Part shown: positions 37,270-48,654 of the stretch, piece by piece
How positions within the stretch are numbered: position 1 is the first letter of the stretch
Layout of the letters: every line of letters begins with the position of its first letter
DNA from: Thermodesulforhabdus norvegica
Lineage (GTDB): Bacteria; Desulfobacterota; Syntrophobacteria; Syntrophobacterales; Thermodesulforhabdaceae
Reading direction: 5' to 3'
Assembly: GCF_900114975.1 (NCBI RefSeq)
Contig: NZ_FOUU01000002.1
Coordinates: 108,649-172,648 of the forward strand
Length of the DNA: 64,000 nucleotides
Notes under the pieces: model-generated
Seen by the model: the letters and a program-made list of their open reading frames with translations, nothing else
What the model was told of the DNA's origin: nothing
Databases searched by the model: none
Translations under genes and position numbers: made by a program

Positions 37270-38035
37270 GTTTTTCCTTTCCGTCCGTCAAGCACGGGCG
37301 TACATAGGCTTTCCGCCTATATCTGATATCGAGTTCCAGTTTTATGTCCCTTTCGGAATTGATCAGATTCCTCTGCATAATCCTCTTGGCGATTTTGATG
37401 CGCCTGTCAAAATCTTCAAAACCAAGGACAATCTGGATATTTTCGGTATCTATCAAAAACCCCCTTTCGGCACTATAATTCAAAGCATAAGATCCAGCAG
37501 GGAAGCGATTTTCTGCCACAGCCCTCAACAAAGAGGAAAGCCTTTGAAGAAACTCTGAACGCAGATAGCCGATCTTTCCCTGACCGATAACGACATCGTT
37601 GCACTGTTCCACTTTAACAACCCGGGAGCTCAAATAACACTCATTGCATTTATCGAAAACTGCGCCGAAATTGTCAATATAATAACATTCATTACAGCAC
37701 AGTGTGACAAAGGGCTGGCGCTCAAGAACCTCAACGGATAGAACCTGCGGAAAATCCCATCTTACAAAGGCTTCCCGTATCCATGGATGATTTTCCAGCC
37801 GTTGCGCAAGGTCCGGCAGGGAGTACCACCATATCGAGGCTCCCTGAGGTATCCCAAGAGCATCGTATATTTCGGACCTGCTAAGGTGTTTGTTCCCCTT
37901 AATGTCTATGCGTTGAATGCGCCATGGCGATGCCGTGGATAAGGCGTTGTAAATCCTGATTCCCAGAAAGGAAGCTACGGAACATAGAGCCAGACATGTA
38001 ATGACGAGAAAAAGGAAGCCCTTATTCTGATTCAT
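37256..38035 (-). CDS. ftsQ: FtsQ/DivIB, divisome membrane protein
   Basis: 259 aa. One N-terminal membrane helix (residues 8-28), POTRA domain starting WRIQRIDIKGNKHLSRSEIYDALG, and the beta domain with WIREAFVRWDFPQVLSVEVLERQPF. Bridges FtsBL and late septal synthases. Unusual: a run of cysteines (LCCNECYYIDNFGAVFDKCNEC) in the beta domain. Overlaps nadB (14 bases) and ftsA. Confidence 0.9.
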   Translation of the reverse strand: MNQNKGFLFLVITCLALCSVASFLGIRIYNALSTASPWRIQRIDIKGNKHLSRSEIYDALGIPQGASIWWYSLPDLAQRLENHPWIREAFVRWDFPQVLSVEVLERQPFVTLCCNECYYIDNFGAVFDKCNECYLSSRVVKVEQCNDVVIGQGKIGYLRSEFLQRLSSLLRAVAENRFPAGSYALNYSAERGFLIDTENIQIVLGFEDFDRRIKIAKRIMQRNLINSERDIKLELDIRYRRKAYVRPCLTDGKEKHGTR

Positions 38036-39662
38036 TGTCCCTTACGATAATCGTATCTTTTTGCCATTTTTCGTCGTCCTTTTTGGGGTGATCCAGATTA
38101 TAATGCAGTCCCCGACTTTCTTTTCGTTTCAGTGCACAGGACACGATGAGCTGGGCTACAAGAGACAGATTGCGTAATTCGAGGGCGTCCGTATTAAGGG
38201 GTATATTCGGCATGTGTTCTTCGATTTCTCTTCGTATCTGTGCGATGTGGTTTTGAGCCAGCTCCAGCCTCTTATCACGCCTTACGATTCCCACGTAATT
38301 CCACATAATTTTCCTGATAACATCCCAATTGTGGGCAATAAAGACCATTTCACTCTGGTTGGCTTCCAGGGCTGTCCGGAAGGGATTGTCCAGACTTTTT
38401 ACATCGGGGAACTTTACTTTTTTCAAGGATTCGGCGTTGGCAGCAATATCCAGATAGGCCTGATGGGCGAAGACCACCGCTTCCAGCAAAGAATTACTTG
38501 CAAGGCGATTTGCGCCGTGTAGCCCTGTGCATGCACACTCACCGATAGCATAAGCTCGTTCTATGGAAGTTCTTCCGAAGCTGTCCGTTTGTATGCCGCC
38601 ACACATGTAGTGAGCCGCAGGGACGACGGGAATCGGTTCCTTTGCCATATCGATGCCCAAAGAGAGGCATTTTTGATAGATGTTGGGGAATCGCTTGATC
38701 AGGAAGTCTCTGCCGCGATGGGTTATGTCCAGGAATACGCAGTCATCGCCGCTCTGCTTCATTTCGGTATCTATTGCCCTAGCAACGACGTCTCTGAAGG
38801 CGAGATCCCCAAGAGGATGATACTTGTGCATGAAAGGTCGGCCATGCCGGTCTATGAGCCTCCCGCCTTCACCTCTTACGGCTTCCGATATGAGGAAGTT
38901 CTTCGCCTTGGGATGGTAAAGGCAGGTTGGATGGAATTGCACGAATTCCAGATTTGCCAGACGGGCACCTGCCCGATAAGCCATTGCAAGTCCGTCTCCC
39001 GTAGCAACGTCGGGGTTGCTGGTGTAAAGATATACCTTTCCGGCTCCTCCGGTACACAGAACCGTAGCTTTTGCCAGAAAAACATCAACCTCCGAAGACT
39101 CTCTCCTCAGGGCATAAACCCCCCAGCAGGTTTTTCTCTGATTTCTGAGAATGTCTCCAATCCTGAAGCCCTCGTACTCAACTATGAGGTCTATGGCAAA
39201 GGTATTTTCAAAGATGGTTATGTTAGGGTGTTTTTCTGCGGCCCTGATAAGTGCTTTTTCGATGGCCTGACCCGTCATATCCTGGGCGTGGACAATGCGG
39301 TTCCTGCTGTGTCCTCCTTCTCTACCCAGATCGAATTCCAGAGGGCCATCACCTCTTCGGGTAAACTCAACTCCCCACTCAACGAGTTCTTTTATACGCT
39401 CCGGAGCCGATCTTACGACCAGTTCTACGATTTCTCTCTTGCAGAGACCGTCTCCGGCTGCAAGGGTGTCCTGAATGTGCAGATCAAAAGAGTCGTCGGG
39501 CCCCAGGGCAGAAGCTATGCCCCCCTGGGCATAATTGGTTGACGTCTCAAGCTTGTCTTTTTTGGTTACGATGGCGACCGTGCCCATGGATGCCGCTTTC
39601 AGTGCAAAGGTAAGCCCTGCTATGCCACTTCCGATCACGAGAAAGTCGAATTCGTGCTCCAT
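38022..39662 (-). CDS. nadB: NadB, L-aspartate oxidase
   Basis: 546 aa. FAD-binding GSGIAGLTFALKAA at residues 11-24; active-site region with NYAQGGIASALGPDD and VVPAAHYMCGGIQTDSFGRT; C-terminal helical domain as in the succinate dehydrogenase/fumarate reductase flavoproteins. Oxidises aspartate to iminoaspartate for NAD synthesis, with fumarate as the likely acceptor under anaerobic conditions. HYMCGGI rather than plain fumarate-reductase motifs and the length favour NadB over FrdA. Confidence 0.93.
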   Translation of the reverse strand: MEHEFDFLVIGSGIAGLTFALKAASMGTVAIVTKKDKLETSTNYAQGGIASALGPDDSFDLHIQDTLAAGDGLCKREIVELVVRSAPERIKELVEWGVEFTRRGDGPLEFDLGREGGHSRNRIVHAQDMTGQAIEKALIRAAEKHPNITIFENTFAIDLIVEYEGFRIGDILRNQRKTCWGVYALRRESSEVDVFLAKATVLCTGGAGKVYLYTSNPDVATGDGLAMAYRAGARLANLEFVQFHPTCLYHPKAKNFLISEAVRGEGGRLIDRHGRPFMHKYHPLGDLAFRDVVARAIDTEMKQSGDDCVFLDITHRGRDFLIKRFPNIYQKCLSLGIDMAKEPIPVVPAAHYMCGGIQTDSFGRTSIERAYAIGECACTGLHGANRLASNSLLEAVVFAHQAYLDIAANAESLKKVKFPDVKSLDNPFRTALEANQSEMVFIAHNWDVIRKIMWNYVGIVRRDKRLELAQNHIAQIRREIEEHMPNIPLNTDALELRNLSLVAQLIVSCALKRKESRGLHYNLDHPKKDDEKWQKDTIIVRDNESE

Positions 39663-39690
39663 GGTTTACTCCGATTACACTTATCGTTGA

Positions 39691-42410
<2,720 letters not shown>

Positions 42411-42416
42411 GGCTTA

Positions 42417-43703
42417 TCAGTGTTTAAAGGCCCTCTGTCCGGTAAATACCATGGCCACATTTGCTTCGTTGCAGGCTTCTATTACTTCCCAGTCTCTGAC
42501 CGAGCCACCGGGCTGTATCACCGCCGTTATACCTTCTCTGATGCCCACGTCCACTCCGTCCCTGAAAGGAAAGAAGCCGTCCGAAACCATTACGGCCCCA
42601 TTTAGACCCCCTCGAGCCTCTCTGGTTTCGTCGTCAATTTCCTTCAGAAGCTCTTCGGACTTTTCGCCCTTTCGAACGGCAAGCTCAAGCTCTTTGTAAG
42701 ACATTTTGTGGCGATCGTAGCACAGGGCGTCGGCATACTTCTGGTAAGCCTTAAAAACGGCAATTTCGGCAACACCCACGCGATCCTGTTCTCCCGTGCC
42801 TATGGCTACCGTGCACTCGTCTTTAACGTATAGAACTGAATTGGACGTTACGCCCTGCTCCACGAACCACCCGAACAGGAGGTCTCTGGCTTCCCGTTCT
42901 GTCGGTTTGCGCTTGATTTTGTAAACCCTTCCGTTATGTTCCGCCGTGGCGGGAATGAAGTCATCGGGGGTCATTATACGGTTAATTTGAGACTGCTGGA
43001 CTATTAAACCTCCGTCTATCAGGGATTTAAAATCGATGTAGCGGTATTTGCAATAGTCGGCCAGTCTGTCTATCCTACTTATGCGTATGAGCCTGAGATC
43101 CTTCCTTTTTTTGAGAATCTCAAGCGTGCCGTCCTCGAACTCCGGGGCGGCGACTACCTCGAGATAGTGAGCGGAAATCGCTTCTGCCGTTTCTTTATCG
43201 ATCGGTCTGTTCAGGACCACGCAACCGCCAAAAGCCGCTACGCGGTCCGCACGATAGGCTCTGAGGAATGCCTCGGCAAGAGACCCACCGGATGCAGCCC
43301 CACAGGGGTTGTTGTGTTTCAGGATCAGGGCCGTTGGTTTTTCCATGAGAAATTTTAACACGTTAAGACCGTTATCCACATCTGTGAGATTTATTTTCCC
43401 GGGGTGCTTTCCGGACTGTAAAAGATCTTCTTCCGTAATTGAGCTCACCAGACCTTTTCCCGGATCGATGTACTGGCAGTCTCCAAGAATCAGGTTTCCT
43501 CCTACCAGTTCGTACAATGCCGCCTGCTGATCGGGGTTTTCGCCGTATCTTAGGCCCTGTTCAACGATTTCCCCGGAATCCTGCCTGATCTTCCAGGTCC
43601 GTTTTTTGTAAACCAGCTTCTGATTGCCAAAGGTTATGGTTATTTCCTCAGGAAAGTGATCCGATACGATCCTGCGGTACATTTGCCTTAAATCCTGCGT
43701 CAT
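42417..43703 (-). CDS. purH: AICAR transformylase (PurH C-terminal domain only)
   Basis: 428 aa. It matches the formyltransferase part of PurH: LRYGENPDQQAALYE, KHNNPCGAASGGSLAEAF (catalytic Lys-His) and AFGGCVVLNRPID. The N-terminal IMP cyclohydrolase (MGS-fold) domain of bifunctional PurH is missing; only about 45 unrelated residues precede the transformylase. The cyclohydrolase must be encoded elsewhere. It adds the last formyl group in purine synthesis using 10-formyl-THF. Confidence 0.88.
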   Translation of the reverse strand: MTQDLRQMYRRIVSDHFPEEITITFGNQKLVYKKRTWKIRQDSGEIVEQGLRYGENPDQQAALYELVGGNLILGDCQYIDPGKGLVSSITEEDLLQSGKHPGKINLTDVDNGLNVLKFLMEKPTALILKHNNPCGAASGGSLAEAFLRAYRADRVAAFGGCVVLNRPIDKETAEAISAHYLEVVAAPEFEDGTLEILKKRKDLRLIRISRIDRLADYCKYRYIDFKSLIDGGLIVQQSQINRIMTPDDFIPATAEHNGRVYKIKRKPTEREARDLLFGWFVEQGVTSNSVLYVKDECTVAIGTGEQDRVGVAEIAVFKAYQKYADALCYDRHKMSYKELELAVRKGEKSEELLKEIDDETREARGGLNGAVMVSDGFFPFRDGVDVGIREGITAVIQPGGSVRDWEVIEACNEANVAMVFTGQRAFKH

Positions 43704-43967
43704 AAGCCTTTCCTCCTGCTGTGCCGATTACAGATTTGGCTACCCTGATAAAAATCGACAAATAGTCTTTGCCGAGAGGGCTCAGGAATGTAAAGTCAAA
43801 ATAAAGGATATTCGATAACTTTTTAAGAGGGGTTATTTCGTATCGGGACGGTGGGGGTGAAATTAGCTATTTATTATAGGGGGTACTCTTTACGAAGCCC
43901 CTTTTTGCCTGTACCCTTGCTTCTGGTGCAAACTTTTCGGCTGTGCGAAGAAAAGGAGGATTTGCCC

Positions 43968-45035
43968 GTGTCAGGTTCGTGGTTACCCCGTGCGGTACCG
44001 ACAATGGTCGGATCAATGCCTCACAAGGATAGAACCGTCGTGATGGATCTCGTCCTGTCTAACGTAAGGGACATGCCTTTCTGGCCTCAGCTTTCTCCAT
44101 ATCCTGCAGAAAGTATGATGGAGCAATATTTAGAAGGCCTTCCGGGACTGCGGAAGACCGACGGAAGGGTTTTTGTTAACACGGAAGATGAGCTTTTTGA
44201 GAAGGAATTGTATGATTTTTATGACGACTGCGTAAGGATTTCCGAGGACCCGCCGTCGATCAAGAAATCGGAAAGATTTGCCTTCGGCCCCGAAACGGGC
44301 CGAACTTTTCGTTTTTTTGTGGAAGCACTGAAAAAAAGGCTTCCCGTTAAGGCCGTTAAGGGTCAGGTTGTTGGACCCTTTACACTGTTGAGCGGTCTCA
44401 GGGATCATCGTGGAAGGCTCCTGTTATACGATGACCGCATGGTGGACGTCGTTACCCGACATCTGGCCATGAAAGGTTTGTGGCAGCTTTATCAGTTGAA
44501 GGAGCTTAGCGACAGGGTAATTATATTTTACGATGAACCCGCTCTGGCGGGGTTCGGTTCTTCGGCTTTCATAAGCATTTCGCATGGTTTCGTGAGCAAC
44601 CTTATTAACGAGGTTGTGTCGATCTTGAAGCCTGCGGGAGCTCTTATCGGAATCCACGTTTGCGCCAATACCGATTGGTCCCTTCTGTTGAATTCTTCCA
44701 TTGATATTGTGAATTTTGATGCATATAATTATGGCGAAAAATTTCTTATTTACGGGTCACAGATAGTTTCCTTCCTGGAGCGAGGTGGTCTGGTTGCATG
44801 GGGATTGATTCCCACTGACGAAGAAGAAAAGGTCTTTTGTGAGACTTCGAGGGAGTTGTTCGAGCGGGCAATAGCGCTTTTTGGAAAGTTGGGAGCTCCG
44901 GATAGGTGGGTGGCGGAGCGTGCTATAATTACTCCCAGTTGTGGGTGCGGCACTTTAAGTGAAAAGGCGGCGGAACGGGTTATTGAGCTTTTAATAGGGA
45001 CTTCAGATAATATCCGTGATTATTTTGGGTTTTAA
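43968..45035 (+). CDS. MetE/UroD-like TIM-barrel protein
   Basis: 355 aa from the GTG at 43968, chosen because AAAAGGAGG lies 8 bases upstream; the frame is open to 43851. The core starts AVPTMVGSMPHKDR and continues with KAVKGQVVGPFTLLSG and FYDEPALAGFGS, and ends with THxC-like segment ITPSCGCGTL. This resembles the C-terminal barrel of cobalamin-independent methionine synthase and UroD relatives, where HxC...C binds zinc; HVCANTDW and PSCGCGTL could provide Zn ligands. It is likely a methyltransferase, possibly using a corrinoid or folate donor; substrate unknown. Confidence 0.7.
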   Translation: MSGSWLPRAVPTMVGSMPHKDRTVVMDLVLSNVRDMPFWPQLSPYPAESMMEQYLEGLPGLRKTDGRVFVNTEDELFEKELYDFYDDCVRISEDPPSIKKSERFAFGPETGRTFRFFVEALKKRLPVKAVKGQVVGPFTLLSGLRDHRGRLLLYDDRMVDVVTRHLAMKGLWQLYQLKELSDRVIIFYDEPALAGFGSSAFISISHGFVSNLINEVVSILKPAGALIGIHVCANTDWSLLLNSSIDIVNFDAYNYGEKFLIYGSQIVSFLERGGLVAWGLIPTDEEEKVFCETSRELFERAIALFGKLGAPDRWVAERAIITPSCGCGTLSEKAAERVIELLIGTSDNIRDYFGF

Positions 45036-45195
45036 TTCGTTTTTTTCATATTGACAAATTGGGGGTGCGTTCTTAGGTTATCGCCGCCCCCGGTCTCAAA
45101 TTGCTTAAAATATCAGGACAGTGTTTCGTATATTGGAACAAAGATGGGGTATTTTGTCCTGAATCGGAAAATAGGCCCATAGGAGGGTTTGGCAG

Positions 45196-45777
45196 ATGGA
45201 AGTTGAGTACAAAAACATAGATCCCAAGCTCATTGTCAATGAGATCAGAAATGGCCGATCCATAGAAGCGGTTCAAAAGCTTTTTGGATTGCGCTTTAAA
45301 AGTGAGGTTCAGGATCTTTACATGAAGGGATTAATGGAGCTCGGGGAAATTCCGCCTGTGGATTTCGGAAGAAAGAAGGCACAATCGGCAGGTAGCAAAC
45401 CTTCGGGTGTTCAGGGTTCGTCTCAGCCTCAGGTTCAGGCAAAGACCGCGCAGCAGGGTTTAGCTCATAGAGGCCAGCCGGCTGCTCCTGTGGTTGAATA
45501 TGTTGAGCACAGGAAGCCGGAACTCTCAATTCCTGCAGAAATGCCTGAAAGAGAGCCCCGGAGTGAAAGGCCTGTGGTTATCCGCAGGCGTGAACGCAAA
45601 CCCGGAGTTGTTATAAAGACTCAGAATCTGAGAACTATAGGCCAGAGTGGAAGCATCACCTTGAATAAATCGCTTCTTATTGACCAGCTGGGTTTTTCCA
45701 TAGGGGACGCCTTTGAGATTTATCGTGAGGATGACAGGATAGTGCTACAGAAGATAGATCTTCATGAAGTTCCATAA
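45196..45777 (+). CDS. Protein with AbrB-like C-terminal domain
   Basis: 193 aa in three parts. Residues 1-55: small helical domain (VNEIRNGRSIEAVQKLFGL, helix-turn-helix-like). 60-135: low-complexity linker rich in Gln/Ser/Pro/Arg. 145-193: LRTIGQSGSITLNKSLLIDQLGF and IGDAFEIYREDDRIVLQKI, resembling the swapped-hairpin AbrB/SpoVT fold. I expect a DNA-binding regulator. No recognised antitoxin partner lies next to it. Start ATG behind AGGAGGG. Confidence 0.6.
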   Translation: MEVEYKNIDPKLIVNEIRNGRSIEAVQKLFGLRFKSEVQDLYMKGLMELGEIPPVDFGRKKAQSAGSKPSGVQGSSQPQVQAKTAQQGLAHRGQPAAPVVEYVEHRKPELSIPAEMPEREPRSERPVVIRRRERKPGVVIKTQNLRTIGQSGSITLNKSLLIDQLGFSIGDAFEIYREDDRIVLQKIDLHEVP

Positions 45778-45923
45778 GGCAGTTTATTTCTTGTTGATAC
45801 AGTAAAGGATTAGGCAAAACAGGAAATCCCGGCGTTCAGGATGCCCGGTTTTTAACTGAATTTACGCTGTAAGTCCCATTGCGCAAAGGAGGGGATACAT
45901 AGCGACGCCGTAAGGCGTTGTTG

Positions 45924-46070
45924 TTGACAGGCATTGCTGCGAGTGTGAACATATTAAAAAAGGGCTCACCCACCTCACGGGTAGTAGGGTCGGAGCGACC
46001 CGAACTTACGCCTGTGGAGAGGACACTGGCGGGGTCTCCTCAGATGAGGGGACCGGTCAACCCCCGTTGA
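45924..46070 (+). pseudogene. TnpB 3' end, relic
   Basis: A frame from about 45933 reads IAASVNILKKGSPTS, then GSERPELTPVERT, ending at TGA 46068-46070. The first part matches the NAAxNIL block that carries the last RuvC Asp of classical TnpB (the DRD before it is reduced to GACAGG plus a frameshift), the second matches common TnpB tails. Everything upstream of about 45924 is unrelated. So only the last 50 codons of an IS605/IS1341 tnpB remain. Confidence 0.55.
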
Positions 46071-46168
46071 AGCAGGAAACCCCTTGCGAGTCTTCTGGGT
46101 GGGAGAACTCTCGTCAGATGGCTTAATCCCTAACAGAAGCTCCGTCCGTAAGGGCGGAGTAGTTCACG
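45990..46168 (+). ncRNA. Omega-RNA-like right end of an IS605/IS1341 element
   Basis: Downstream of the tnpB relic lies the layout typical of such ends: GGTCAACCCCCGTTGAAGCAG (46055-46074, shown short by one: GTCAACCCCCGTTGAAGC), then a terminal hairpin CTCCGTCC-GTAA-GGGCGGAG (46140-46159) followed by TAGTTCAC (46160-46167). In TnpB systems the guide RNA scaffold is read from this segment and the guide from the flanking DNA. Whether it is still transcribed cannot be told. Confidence 0.45.
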
Positions 46169-46231
46169 CGGAGAATCCGGGCTGTGCAAAGAGCCGGAGG
46201 GCTATTGAATTCGTGCCGATTTTGAAGGTGT

Positions 46232-46849
46232 CTACCGTCCCTGGCGTTTCAGGTTTCTGAGAACGTGAAAAAAACGCCACAGGGCGGTCGTGTTGGTACC
46301 GATCAGGAAAACCCAGAGTATTGCGAAAACAATGCCCGGATTGGGATAAAAAAGATTAATTATACCCGTGCACCCGAGAAGAATAATCCTTTCGGCTCTC
46401 TGGAAGGCACCTACCATGCATTTTTCGCCCAGGCCTTCTGCTCGGGCACGGGTGTAACTTACCATAAGTGATCCGAACAGAATCAGTATTATTAGAAGAG
46501 ATACCAAGTGTATGTGGTAGTTAATACGGTAAAAGTAAGTCCATATCCCAAGGAAGATCACGAGTTCTGTGTACCGATCAAGCACGGAATCCAGAAAAGC
46601 GCCGGCTTTCTTTGTCTGACCCGTGCTTCTTGCAAGAGATCCGTCCAGAGTATCGAAGAGACCGGAAAGAAGTGCAAATACCCCTCCCCAGAAAGGTGAG
46701 AAGGCAAAACAGATTCCTGAAATAACACTGCTTATCAGCCCCATGATACTTAGGTGATTGGGGCGAAGCTTCAATTTGACGAGCACCGGTACAAAGGTTT
46801 TTTCCAGGAAAGAATAGTAGTGAGTTTCAAGGAAAGAGCCTTTGAGCAT
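46232..46849 (-). CDS. CDP-alcohol phosphatidyltransferase family enzyme
   Basis: 205 aa from the ATG at 46849, behind GAGGG; a longer frame to 46942 overlaps moeA. The active site DGSLARSTGQTKKAGAFLDSVLDR fits DGxxAR-x8-GxxxDxxxD (shown: DGSLARSTGQTKKAG and FLDSVLDR), with about five membrane helices. It joins a CDP-activated lipid to an alcohol. The alcohol could be inositol phosphate, glycerol or another group; no neighbour settles it. Seven bases after moeA. Confidence 0.83.
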   Translation of the reverse strand: MLKGSFLETHYYSFLEKTFVPVLVKLKLRPNHLSIMGLISSVISGICFAFSPFWGGVFALLSGLFDTLDGSLARSTGQTKKAGAFLDSVLDRYTELVIFLGIWTYFYRINYHIHLVSLLIILILFGSLMVSYTRARAEGLGEKCMVGAFQRAERIILLGCTGIINLFYPNPGIVFAILWVFLIGTNTTALWRFFHVLRNLKRQGR

Positions 46850-46856
46850 AATACCC

Positions 46857-48071
46857 TCAATCCCATCCTGACATGAGCAAAGTAGCTTCGGTGGTATAAC
46901 CCGGTACAATGTTCTCTCCGGGTGGAACGATAATGTAAGCATTTACGGATCTGTAGATATTATCGTCTTGAAGACGGAACATAAACTCTCCGTCCTTTCT
47001 CTCAACAAACCCCAAAAAACTCAGATAATTACTACCCGGTTCAAAACCGTTGCCATCAGGGGTCAGGGAAACCTCAACCCGTATCCTTGGGGTCAAGACT
47101 TCCCGGCGATCATACCATATTTTCGCAATTTCGTTGAGAACTTCGGTAAAAATCACCACACCGCCCATTGCACCCCCCGGCAGGGCAAGCCAGAGCGTGT
47201 CGTTAAAAATTCCACATCTGGAAGATTTTCCGGGTTTTATGTTTAAACCCGAAAACAACTCCTTAACATTGAGGGTTTTCCACAGGGCATCTATGTGGTC
47301 CTTTGTACCTTTGCCGGTTCCTCCGGTGGTAACGAGAAGATCGATGCACTTCACCGATTTTACCGTCTTTTCGATTTCTTCGGGGCTGTCCCTGACTATC
47401 CCGAGATTCAGTACAAAAGCTCCGAAAACCTTCTCGGCGAGGCCTGCAAGAAAGTATTGCCCTCCTGCATACCTTTTTGGACCATCAAGCCTTTCGCCGG
47501 GAAGAAGGAGTTCGTCTCCTATGGCCAGAATACCTATTCGAGGCTTCCTGAAAGCCGGTAGCGTTGCCGCACCCGTTTCCGCCAGTATGCAGAGATTGTA
47601 TGGCGAGATCACCGTTCCCTTCCGTGTAATGATCTGGCCTTTACGGATTAATTGACCTGTCTTTATGATCCCATCCCCGGCAGAAACGGGTGACCTGACG
47701 AAAATCCTGCCTTCTCTTTCCGTTACGTCCTCATACCTGACCACGGCGTCGCATCCCGGGGGTATGAGCCCTCCGGTCATTATTTTTGCGCACCTTCCGG
47801 GAGCAACTTCAGGTTCTGTGTAAGAGCCCGCTGTTATGGGTTCGCTCTGAACTATCTCAAGGGCTACGGGCCGACTAACCGAAGCGGTGGCAGTGTCTAT
47901 CGACCCGACGGCAAATCCGTCCCATCTGGACAGAGGAGATGACGGAACGGACAGAGAAGCACGGATCGTCGAACCACAAACTCTTCCCGGAGCTCGATCC
48001 AGAGAGACCCACTCCTTTTCGAGCTCCTCTGCAAAACTTTTCACCGTTGACAGGGCTTTATAAAAGTCCAC
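46857..48071 (-). CDS. moeA: MoeA, molybdopterin molybdenumtransferase
   Basis: 404 aa. SRWDGFAVGS and KIMTGGLIPPGCDAVVRYED in domains I-II, LVTTGGTGKGTKDH in the GGxSxG position of domain III, and KPGKSSRCGIFN. It inserts molybdate into adenylated molybdopterin. Stop lies 7 bases before the phosphatidyltransferase start; start overlaps mobA by 14 bases. Confidence 0.94.
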   Translation of the reverse strand: MDFYKALSTVKSFAEELEKEWVSLDRAPGRVCGSTIRASLSVPSSPLSRWDGFAVGSIDTATASVSRPVALEIVQSEPITAGSYTEPEVAPGRCAKIMTGGLIPPGCDAVVRYEDVTEREGRIFVRSPVSAGDGIIKTGQLIRKGQIITRKGTVISPYNLCILAETGAATLPAFRKPRIGILAIGDELLLPGERLDGPKRYAGGQYFLAGLAEKVFGAFVLNLGIVRDSPEEIEKTVKSVKCIDLLVTTGGTGKGTKDHIDALWKTLNVKELFSGLNIKPGKSSRCGIFNDTLWLALPGGAMGGVVIFTEVLNEIAKIWYDRREVLTPRIRVEVSLTPDGNGFEPGSNYLSFLGFVERKDGEFMFRLQDDNIYRSVNAYIIVPPGENIVPGYTTEATLLMSGWD

Positions 48072-48654
48072 TCCGTCGAAGCTCCAGCAGGTCTTCTCGG
48101 GTGTTGATGTTGTAAAAGCTCATCCCCCCTGGATCGACATTTTTCCAGTCTTCTTCCCTTATCTCGCGCACACGAATTTTGGGGAAAAACTCGATAATTC
48201 TGCCCCCTCCTGACTCCAGCACTTTTGCTATGTGTTTTAGACAGGTGCGACGGTAAAAAGCGCAAAGAGGTTCGTATCCCCGTCCGGTAACGGGAATAAC
48301 GGCATCTATCGAGTCGGACAGAGTGCCGAAAAACAGCTCAACCAATGAGCCGTTCAGGAAGGGCATGTCAACGGCTCGAACGAAAATCCACTCGTTGGGG
48401 CTGAACAGGAGAGCAGTATATATTCCGGTTAAAGGGCCCGGAACGGGCACGACATCTTTTGTCAGGATGGCAGGAAGGCCCGCATAGTTGAGCAGATCCG
48501 ATGCGACTATCAACAGGGGGGAAAAGCTTTTACTTAACATACGGAGGCTTCTGTCAATTAGACGCTCACCCCCGATTTCGACCAGTGCCTTATTTTGACC
48601 AAAACGGCTACTCTTGCCTCCTGCAAGAATAACCCCCGTAACCTTCTTCTCCAT
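48058..48654 (-). CDS. mobA: MobA, molybdenum cofactor guanylyltransferase
   Basis: 198 aa. GVILAGGKSSRFGQNKALVEIGGERLIDR (shown: LAGGKSSRFGQNKALVEIGG) is the NTP-transfer motif; VRAVDMPFLNGSLVE contains the metal-binding Asp. Adds GMP to Mo-molybdopterin for bis-MGD enzymes such as formate dehydrogenases. One-base overlap with the mobB stop. Confidence 0.94.
   Translation of the reverse strand: MEKKVTGVILAGGKSSRFGQNKALVEIGGERLIDRSLRMLSKSFSPLLIVASDLLNYAGLPAILTKDVVPVPGPLTGIYTALLFSPNEWIFVRAVDMPFLNGSLVELFFGTLSDSIDAVIPVTGRGYEPLCAFYRRTCLKHIAKVLESGGGRIIEFFPKIRVREIREEDWKNVDPGGMSFYNINTREDLLELRRSGLL

Noticed and set aside
45051-45090. Terminator after the MetE/UroD-like gene
   Set aside because: The GGGGG/CCCCC pairing there has a long interrupted stem and is not followed by a T-run; the T-rich stretch lies before it.
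45900-46200. Group II intron or HEARO-type RNA
   Set aside because: No domain V-like hairpin or intron-encoded protein is present; the translated TnpB tail and the terminal hairpin with TAGTTCAC fit an IS605/IS1341 right end better.
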